NCBI GenBank assembly: GCA_021162285.1 | Contig: JAGGYZ010000061.1 | Coordinates: 1-19,916, forward strand | Direction of reading: 5' to 3' | Source of the DNA: Candidatus Fermentibacteraceae bacterium | GTDB lineage: Bacteria > Fermentibacterota > Fermentibacteria > Fermentibacterales > JCC-6 | Length of the DNA: 19,916 nt | Part shown: positions 14,645 through 19,916 of the stretch, piece by piece | Numbering within the stretch: the first letter of the stretch is position 1 | How the letters are laid out: every line of letters starts with the position of its first letter | Notes under the pieces: model-generated | The model's database searches: none | Seen by the model: the letters and a program-made list of their open reading frames with translations, nothing else | What the model was told of the DNA's origin: nothing | Position numbers and translations under genes: made by a program

Positions 14645-15038
14645 GCACTTCCTCCCTGTTTCCGGAATACTGTACGCTCAACCCTCTGAACTTCGCCAGC
14701 CTTGTGGGTTCTTTGAAAGGGCTCAATAAAACTCCATTGGCATCCGGAACAATGCTTCTGACCTCTTCCCATTTCTTTACCTCTGTACCAAACGGAGATT
14801 TCTTTCTAACGCCCGTTGAGTCCATGACAAACTCTACAGGCAGGAAAAAATTCCACATGGAAAGGAACAGAAGGGCGAGCCCGATTATTCCCCACCATAT
14901 ATTCCCCATCATAACAGAAGCCGCAAAAGAAGATACCAGCATTATCGCAACCAGTGCAACTGTTGCCTTCGGACGCTCTCTCATGGGGAAGGAAACCCAC
15001 TCAAGGGTTTCCTTCCCCGTGGAATCACTTGTTTCCAT
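14613..15038 (-). CDS. Two-helix membrane protein with PH-like C-terminal domain
   Basis: A 141-residue protein if started at the ATG at 15038, one base after the gcvPB stop (TGA-G-ATG). A TTG at 15050 with GGAG four bases upstream would add four residues and overlap gcvPB. The N-terminus is acidic and soluble. Two adjacent helices lie near residues 25-45 and 47-67 (TVALVAIMLVSSFAA, then WWGIIGLALLFLSMWNFFL). The C-terminal part (about 68-141) has the pattern of bacterial PH-like/YcxB-type domains: VEFVMDSTGVRKKSPFG, KKWEEVRSIV, GVLLSPFKEPTRLAKFRGL, VLEFIRARI. The function is unknown. It bridges gcvPB and the MutL cassette without any intergenic space. Confidence 0.78.
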   Translation of the reverse strand: METSDSTGKETLEWVSFPMRERPKATVALVAIMLVSSFAASVMMGNIWWGIIGLALLFLSMWNFFLPVEFVMDSTGVRKKSPFGTEVKKWEEVRSIVPDANGVLLSPFKEPTRLAKFRGLSVQYSGNREEVLEFIRARIRS

Positions 15039-15039
15039 C

Positions 15040-16482
15040 TCAGAGTTCAACAGGCTCCACCAGACACAGGTCTTTTACCGCCTTGACCTCGTCAAGCCGC
15101 AACACCGGTGTATTCACTGGAGCGTCGGTAACAAGATGAGGTTTCTCATTAATTTCACCTGCAATTGCTATCATTGCGTCGATGAATGTATCTATACTCT
15201 CAAGACTCTCTGTCTCTGTGGGCTCTATCATAAGAGCTTCCTTGACTATGAGAGGGAAGTAGATCGTGGGAGCGTGAAAACCGTAGTCAAGAAGACGCTT
15301 GGCGATATCAAGGGTATTCGCACCCTTCTTCGCCATTTCAGCTCCGCTTGCCACAAACTCGTGCATACACGGGCCGTCATCATTGGGTACCTCATAGTAT
15401 TCCTTGATTCTTGCCTTCATGTAGTTCGCGTTGATCAAAGCCACTTCAGACGCTTCCCGAAGCCCTCTGGCTCCAAGAGTTCTGATGTATGCATAGGCTT
15501 TGTAGAGTACCCCTACATTCCCGTGGAAAGCCATCAACCGTCCTATTGATCTTCCTCCACCGTTGTTAAGCACATACCCATCCTTTGTTTTTCCCACTGT
15601 GGAAGCTGGAAGAAACGAGCCCAGAGTTTCGGTGCAGCACACGGCGCCTGAACCTGGTCCACCGCCGCCATGGGGAGTGCTGAAAGTTTTATGGAGGTTG
15701 AGATGGCATGCATCAAAGCCCATATCACCCGGTCTGGCTATACCCAGCAGAGCGTTCATGTTGGCACCGTCCATGTAGTTCAGGCCGCCGGCGCTGTGAA
15801 CAATCTGTGTAATCTCTCTGATATTGCTCTCAAAAATACCCAGTGTATTGGGGTTGGTCAGCATGAAAGCGCAGGTGTTTTCTCCCACCTTGGAGCGCAG
15901 GTCTTCAACGTCTACTCTTCCGTGTTCATCCGATTTTACACTGACCACTTTCAGCCCGGCAAGGGTGGTTGTCGCAGGATTGGTTCCATGGGAAGAGTCC
16001 GGCATAAGAACCTCGTTACGATGCCCCTGGCCACGCTCAATCTGCCACTTCTTGATAAGCATGATACCAGTGAATTCACCCTGAGCACCGGCTGCCGGCT
16101 GCAAAGTCACTGCATCGAACCCGGTTATTTCACAGAAAAATTCTCCCAGTTCGTACATTATCTGAAGAGTACCCTGAACCGATGAATCAGAGGAAAGAGG
16201 GTGAACAGCAGCCAGCCTCTCAATTCTTGCCAGGTATTCATGCAGCCTGGGGTTGTACTTCATTGTACAGGAACCCAGAGGGTACAGACCCTTCTCTATG
16301 TTGAAGTTCATTGTGGAAAGACGTACGAAATGGCGCATTGCCTGTCCTTCAGTAACCTGTGGAAGACCCACCGGGTGCTTTCTTCCGAACTCATCGGGAA
16401 CTGCAGTTTCCGGTACATCAAGAACAGGAAGCGTTACACCAGTACGCCCGGGGGAACTGTACTGAAATATGGTCTTTTCCAT
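15040..16482 (-). CDS. gcvPB: Glycine dehydrogenase (decarboxylating) subunit 2
   Basis: A 480-residue PLP-binding subunit of the two-subunit P protein. With GcvPA it decarboxylates glycine and transfers the aminomethyl group to the lipoyl arm of GcvH. The family signature GLYPLGSCTMKYNPRL is at 65-80. PDSSHGTNPA (161-170) and NLHKTFSTPHGGGGPGSG (262-279) are present, with Lys265 as the PLP Schiff-base lysine. LQPAAGAQGEF (127-137) is the glycine-rich cofactor segment. The length is normal for the family. Its ATG overlaps the gcvPA stop by one base (TAATG), ensuring equal synthesis of the two subunits. No truncation or frameshift is seen. Confidence 0.97.
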   Translation of the reverse strand: MEKTIFQYSSPGRTGVTLPVLDVPETAVPDEFGRKHPVGLPQVTEGQAMRHFVRLSTMNFNIEKGLYPLGSCTMKYNPRLHEYLARIERLAAVHPLSSDSSVQGTLQIMYELGEFFCEITGFDAVTLQPAAGAQGEFTGIMLIKKWQIERGQGHRNEVLMPDSSHGTNPATTTLAGLKVVSVKSDEHGRVDVEDLRSKVGENTCAFMLTNPNTLGIFESNIREITQIVHSAGGLNYMDGANMNALLGIARPGDMGFDACHLNLHKTFSTPHGGGGPGSGAVCCTETLGSFLPASTVGKTKDGYVLNNGGGRSIGRLMAFHGNVGVLYKAYAYIRTLGARGLREASEVALINANYMKARIKEYYEVPNDDGPCMHEFVASGAEMAKKGANTLDIAKRLLDYGFHAPTIYFPLIVKEALMIEPTETESLESIDTFIDAMIAIAGEINEKPHLVTDAPVNTPVLRLDEVKAVKDLCLVEPVEL

Positions 16483-17828
16483 TACCTTACCCCCTTGATA
16501 AACTCGCTTAAAGCATCTGCGAAACCGTCTATCTCTTCTCTGGTTCTCTTTTCGGTGACGGTGAGCATCATTGCCCCTTCTCCCAGACCGTGAATAGGAA
16601 GCCCGGCCAGATATCCCTTTTCCTCCATGGCCAGAGCGGCACTTTCAGCAGACACAGGCAGATCTACAACAAACTCTCTGCAGAACGGCGCGTTGAATAC
16701 TCTGGTAACACCATCGATCCCGAGCAGTTTGTCAAAGAGGTAATGCGATTTGTGCCAGCACTGTGCGGCTACACCAACAAATCCATCTTCACCTGCAAGG
16801 GTGAGGTAGATCACATTGGCAAGCGCCATAAGAGCCTGGTTTGAGCAGATATTGCTGGTTGCCTTTGCTCGTCGTATGTGCTGCTCCCTGGTTTGAAGCG
16901 TAAGCACATAACCGGTATTACCGGCTCTGTCCTCAGTTCTTCCCACAATCCTTCCAGGCATCTTCCTGAGAAGTTTTGTGCTGGTGGCCATGAAGCCCAC
17001 ATACGGGCCTCCGTAACTCATGGCTATACCCATTGGCTGCCCTTCGCCAACTACGATATCGGCACCGAGCTTTCCAGGAGCCTCAATAACTCCCAGAGCT
17101 ATGGGATCGGCAGTAACAACAAGAAGGCCTTTGAATTCATGCACAAAGTTGGCTGCAGCTTGAATATCCTCAATGGAGCCAAAGAAATTCGGGTACTGAA
17201 GAACAAGAGCGGCAACTCCACCTTCAGCAAGCTGTCTGGCTGCTTCAAGATCGATTAGACCGTCTGCACCGAATGGAACTTCGTTGATTTCAAAATCACC
17301 GTTGTCTATGTAGGTATGCATCACATCAATTGTTCTGGGATTCAGAGAACCGGACACAAGAACTCTCTTTTTCTTCGTAGCTCTTATTGCCATGAGAGCA
17401 GCCTCTGCTGTGGCAGATGCTCCATCGTACATACAGGCATTGGCAGCATCACATCCGGTAAGTCTTGCAATCATGGTCTGGTACTCGAAGATAGCCTGAA
17501 GTGTACCCTGACTCACCTCTGCCTGATACGGTGTATATGCTGTAAAAAACTCGCTTCTGGTTAGAATATTGTCTATAGCAGAAGGAATGAAGTGGTCGTA
17601 GGCTCCTGCTCCTCTGAAACAGATCAAATCAGCCGAACTGTTTACAGCTGCAAATTCCTTGAACTCTTTTACCAGTTCAAGCTCGCTGACAGGTGCAGGA
17701 AGGTCAAGCTCACCCTTAAAACGGACACTCTCCGGGATAGGACTGAGGAGATCCTCAAACCTCTCCACGCCGATAACATCGAGCATCTGTTTCCGTTGAG
17801 CCTTCCCGTTGGGAATGTATGTGCTCAT
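16482..17828 (-). CDS. gcvPA: Glycine dehydrogenase (decarboxylating) subunit 1
   Basis: A 448-residue partner subunit of the split P protein, fold type I but without the PLP lysine, which is in GcvPB. Characteristic motifs are FRGAGAYDHFIPSAIDNIL (71-89), FFTAYTPYQAEVSQGTLQ (94-111), YQTMIARLTGCDAANACMYD (116-135), SYGGPYVGFMAT and GRIVGRTEDRAGNTGYVLTL. The length matches the family. It begins four bases after the gcvH stop and its ribosome binding site (GGAGAG) lies in the last codons of gcvH. The chain is complete and shares one base with gcvPB. Confidence 0.97.
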   Translation of the reverse strand: MSTYIPNGKAQRKQMLDVIGVERFEDLLSPIPESVRFKGELDLPAPVSELELVKEFKEFAAVNSSADLICFRGAGAYDHFIPSAIDNILTRSEFFTAYTPYQAEVSQGTLQAIFEYQTMIARLTGCDAANACMYDGASATAEAALMAIRATKKKRVLVSGSLNPRTIDVMHTYIDNGDFEINEVPFGADGLIDLEAARQLAEGGVAALVLQYPNFFGSIEDIQAAANFVHEFKGLLVVTADPIALGVIEAPGKLGADIVVGEGQPMGIAMSYGGPYVGFMATSTKLLRKMPGRIVGRTEDRAGNTGYVLTLQTREQHIRRAKATSNICSNQALMALANVIYLTLAGEDGFVGVAAQCWHKSHYLFDKLLGIDGVTRVFNAPFCREFVVDLPVSAESAALAMEEKGYLAGLPIHGLGEGAMMLTVTEKRTREEIDGFADALSEFIKGVR

Positions 17829-17832
17829 GAAT

Positions 17833-18216
17833 TTACTCTCCTATGTGAATCTTGTACTCTTCCGCGGTAAGAAGACCATCATACTGGGAGTCATCAGATG
17901 CCTTGACAGCAAACAACCATCCACCTTTAAAAGGTTCCTCGTTGATAAGTGAAGGGTTCGCTTCCAGTTCCTCGTTCACAGCAACTACCTCTCCATCCAG
18001 CGGAGAGAAAAAATCCTCTGCGGTTTTCACTGCTTCCAGACCGCCCATGGCATCACCCTTCGTTGCCTCGGCGCCAACTTCAGGAAGTTCGGCCATGACA
18101 ATCTCGCCCATTTCGTGCTGAGCGTGATCTGTAAGCCCGACCAGATACCTGTCTCCATCTTTGCGTACCCACTCGTGGGTCTCTGTGTAGCGTACATTCT
18201 CAGGAATACTACTCAT
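17833..18216 (-). CDS. gcvH: Glycine cleavage system H protein (lipoyl carrier)
   Basis: A 127-residue carrier that shuttles the aminomethyl group between P and T proteins and is reoxidised by dihydrolipoyl dehydrogenase. YTETHEWVRKDGDRYLVGLT (10-29) and the beta-barrel element GEIVMAELPEVG (37-48) are typical. The lipoylated residue is Lys64 in GLEAVKTAEDFFSPLDGEV; many H proteins have ESVKA here, so the Ala before Val is a mild variant. The tail EPFKGGWLFAVK and YKIHIGE is normal. AAAGGAGAG stands before the ATG. It lies 43 bp after gcvT and 4 bp before gcvPA. No lpd (L protein) or lipoylation gene is in the window. Confidence 0.97.
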   Translation of the reverse strand: MSSIPENVRYTETHEWVRKDGDRYLVGLTDHAQHEMGEIVMAELPEVGAEATKGDAMGGLEAVKTAEDFFSPLDGEVVAVNEELEANPSLINEEPFKGGWLFAVKASDDSQYDGLLTAEEYKIHIGE

Positions 18217-18259
18217 GATGTCTCTCCTTTTTGTGTTAATTCATTAATCCAATGGGGAT

Positions 18260-19357
18260 TTATTTTCGACTGCCTTGTGTGTAGAAAGGCAATTTTACAA
18301 CCTTCACAGAGATACGTTTTCCTCTTACTTCAGCCTCAAGCTCGCTTCCTCTTTTCTGAAAGCCACGCTCTACGTATCCAAGACAAACGGCCTTCCCAAG
18401 TGCAGGCGCGATCGTACCGCTGGTTACAATTCCCACCTTCCTGTCACCGCTGTACAGAGGTGTTCCATGCCGGGGAATTCCTCTTCCTGTAACTTCCATA
18501 CCCACCAGATACCGTCCCGGTTTCTCTGCTTTCTGCTGTTCGAGAACTTCCCTGGCAATAAACGGCTTGTCTGTTTTCAACTTCACAACCCAGCCGAGTT
18601 TTGCTTCAATAGGGGTGGTACTGTGATCAATATCGTTGCCGTAAAGAGGATATCCCACCTCAAGACGAAGTGTGTCCCGGGCACCAAGACCTATTGGAAT
18701 AATTCCGAATTCTTTTCCTGCTTCCATAACAGAGTCCCACACAGTTACAGCATCGGGGTACTTCATGTAGATCTCAAATCCATCTTCCCCTGTGTAACCG
18801 GTTCTGGCAATCAGCGCATCCACACCGGCGAACTTACCGGTTGTGTGCTCGTAGTAACCAATACTGTCCAGATCTGAATCGGTAAGTTTTACACAGACTT
18901 CCAGAGCTCTGGGACCCTGGATGGCAACAAGAGCCGTATCATCACTCTCGTTCACTACCTTGATGTCAAAGCCCTGAAGATGACTCTCTACCCACGCCCA
19001 GTCCTTGTCGAGATTGGCTGCGTTCACAACCATCAGGTACTCCTGGTCACCGATTCGGTACACGATCAGATCATCCACAATACCACCATCAGGATAACAC
19101 ATTGTGGAGTAGTAAGCCTTCCCGTTTTTAACACTTGCATCGTTGGTCAGAAGTTTGTCCAGAAACGCAGTGGCATCAGTACCTGTTACGCGAAATTCTC
19201 CCATATGGGTCAGGTCAAAAGCACCAACGCTTTCTCTCACTGCCATGTGTTCCTTCTTTATGGCACCATATTTGATGGGCATCAGGTATCCGGCGAAGGG
19301 TTGAATTGTTGCTTCAAGTGAAACATGTTTCTCGTAAAGTGGCGTTTTCTTATTCAT
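18260..19357 (-). CDS. gcvT: Glycine cleavage system T protein (aminomethyltransferase)
   Basis: A 365-residue cytoplasmic enzyme that releases ammonia from aminomethyl-GcvH and passes the methylene group to tetrahydrofolate. Motifs seen are FAGYLMPIKYGAI (21-33), ESVGAFDLTHMGEF (42-55), YSTMCYPDGGIVDDLIVYR (83-101, containing the catalytic-region Asp pair 95-96), MVVNAANLDKD (109-119), ARTGYTGEDGFEIY, LRLEVGYPLYGNDID, and the C-terminal barrel ending in KRISVKVVKLPF. The ATG has AAAAGG upstream. It is the first gene of an eight-gene operon behind the promoter at 19409-19438. The leader is only about 45 nt, too short for a glycine riboswitch. Confidence 0.97.
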   Translation of the reverse strand: MNKKTPLYEKHVSLEATIQPFAGYLMPIKYGAIKKEHMAVRESVGAFDLTHMGEFRVTGTDATAFLDKLLTNDASVKNGKAYYSTMCYPDGGIVDDLIVYRIGDQEYLMVVNAANLDKDWAWVESHLQGFDIKVVNESDDTALVAIQGPRALEVCVKLTDSDLDSIGYYEHTTGKFAGVDALIARTGYTGEDGFEIYMKYPDAVTVWDSVMEAGKEFGIIPIGLGARDTLRLEVGYPLYGNDIDHSTTPIEAKLGWVVKLKTDKPFIAREVLEQQKAEKPGRYLVGMEVTGRGIPRHGTPLYSGDRKVGIVTSGTIAPALGKAVCLGYVERGFQKRGSELEAEVRGKRISVKVVKLPFYTQGSRK

Positions 19358-19408
19358 TACTGCACCTTTTCAGGAATAATTTTGAAACACTATAAACATA
19401 AACTCCCG

Positions 19409-19438
19409 CTTATAAGTGAATGCTAATTTAGCCAACAA
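19409..19438 (-). promoter_or_regulatory. Candidate promoter of the gcv operon
   Basis: The minus strand reads TTGTTG (19438-19433), an 18-nt spacer, then TATAAG (19414-19409). Transcription would start near 19402, leaving about 45 nt before the gcvT ATG. The region is AT-rich and a second, weaker TATAGT lies about 20 nt further downstream. All eight genes down to 11217 could be read from here because the internal gaps are at most 43 bp. Confidence 0.5.
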
Positions 19439-19459
19439 TCGGCAGAAATGCAAATCACA

Positions 19460-19499
19460 TTGACCGAACGCCGGGACTGTACTGATATTCCTGCAGTAC
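19460..19499 (+). promoter_or_regulatory. Candidate divergent promoter with inverted repeat over the -10
   Basis: TTGACC (19460-19465), an 18-nt spacer, then GATATT (19484-19489) on the plus strand. The inverted repeat GTACTG (19479-19484) / CAGTAC (19494-19499) surrounds the -10, a place where a regulator could bind. It would drive the partial gene starting at 19519, with a very short leader. The -10 is weak (four of six). Confidence 0.4.
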
Positions 19500-19518
19500 C
19501 CGAACGGGAGGACACCGC

Positions 19519-19916
19519 ATGGGGCAGATTGTACTGAAAAACAGACTGTTGCTGAAACTCAGGAAAGAGTCCGGCGGCAGCCGGGAGGTGCTGGATAGTC
19601 TCTGCGGTGAATCGGTGGCTCGATGGTGGCTGAAAACACAGGGAATTCCATCCTGGAGAAACCCCGAAACTCCTGGAAAAAAGCGAAATGGCGACTCTTC
19701 AAAGAGTTCAGAATACAGTGTTATGCTGGCAGACGGGTCGCGGTTCCTGGTGTGCTCCTATCCTTCCGCGGTTCTTTCCAGGGAAAAGCTGGCTGCAGCA
19801 AAATGCTTCGCCGCACTTGCTGTAAAGGTAAACAGCAACTGCACCGGTGGTTCTGTAATGGGTTGCATCTTTCTGAGAGATACTGAAATTTACAAAAAAC
19901 ACTACAGTTTTGACCG
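19519..19916 (+). CDS. Partial protein of unknown function (runs off the right edge)
   Basis: An ATG at 19519 stands seven bases after GGGAGG and opens a frame that stays open for 132 codons to the window edge. The start is MGQIVLKNRLLLKLRKESGG, basic and soluble. ESVARWWLKTQGIPSWRN follows at about 31-48, then a Ser/Gly/Lys linker (about 49-66). Next come YSVMLADGSRFLVCSYPSAV and REKLAAAKCFAALAVKVNSN, then GSVMGCIFLRDTEIY. There is no signal peptide or membrane helix. Alternating strands with the AAAKCFAALAVKV helix suggest a small alpha/beta domain, but I do not recognise the family. It is divergent from gcvT, with 161 bp between the starts. Confidence 0.68.
   Translation, partial: MGQIVLKNRLLLKLRKESGGSREVLDSLCGESVARWWLKTQGIPSWRNPETPGKKRNGDSSKSSEYSVMLADGSRFLVCSYPSAVLSREKLAAAKCFAALAVKVNSNCTGGSVMGCIFLRDTEIYKKHYSFD

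Noticed and set aside
19358..19518. Glycine riboswitch upstream of gcvT
   Set aside because: The predicted leader is about 45 nt and I see none of the tandem aptamer core. The whole gap to the divergent gene is only 161 bp.

Overview
The window looks like a contig from an uncultured Gram-negative-type bacterium. It has a TonB-dependent receptor with an N-terminal carboxypeptidase-regulatory-like domain, an ExbB-type proton channel, a second outer-membrane barrel ending in Phe, and signal peptides, so an outer membrane is expected. The receptor style (CarboxypepD_reg-like domain, RGG-type plug) resembles the FCB superphylum and its candidate phyla (Fermentibacterota, Cloacimonadota or KSB1-like). 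That placement is an impression from sequence style, not a computed phylogeny. I see no insertion sequence, phage gene, CRISPR array, tRNA or rRNA.

Left part, all on the minus strand, read from high to low coordinates. A four-gene membrane module (8754 to 5449) starts with a fibronectin-III-like/DUF6754-like protein. Three unrecognised membrane proteins follow, joined by stop-start overlaps or short gaps. A small acidic secreted protein (5385-5047) comes next and is closed by a good intrinsic terminator. An outer-membrane barrel gene (4911-3844) has its own sigma70-type promoter. After a 477-bp leader/intergenic region with another strong promoter comes a TonB-dependent receptor (3366-586). 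A MotA/TolQ/ExbB channel gene follows it and runs off the left edge. Receptor plus ExbB suggests a TonB-powered uptake locus.

Middle part, plus strand: a stand-alone RsmH-type 16S rRNA methyltransferase of the long N-terminus subtype (9095-10132), a 202-bp spacer with a 10-bp inverted repeat, and a GNAT acetyltransferase (10335-11174). A hairpin separates this from the convergent operon.

Right part, minus strand: one long, tightly packed operon of about 8.1 kb runs from 19357 to 11217. It encodes the glycine cleavage system, gcvT-gcvH-gcvPA-gcvPB (T protein, lipoyl carrier H, two-subunit P protein). It then continues without a real gap into a two-helix membrane protein, a 134-residue unrecognised protein, a MutL/GlmL-type ASKHA ATPase and a 375-residue protein with barrel-sandwich-like and KOW-like regions. 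MutL-family proteins normally accompany B12-dependent aminomutases. No mutase is present here, so the coupling of this cassette to glycine cleavage is the most interesting feature of the window. A divergent, partial gene of unknown function (19519 to the right edge) starts upstream of the gcv promoter.

Promoters were located by eye as -35/-10 pairs, terminators as GC stems with or without a U-tract. Functions come from recognised motifs only.
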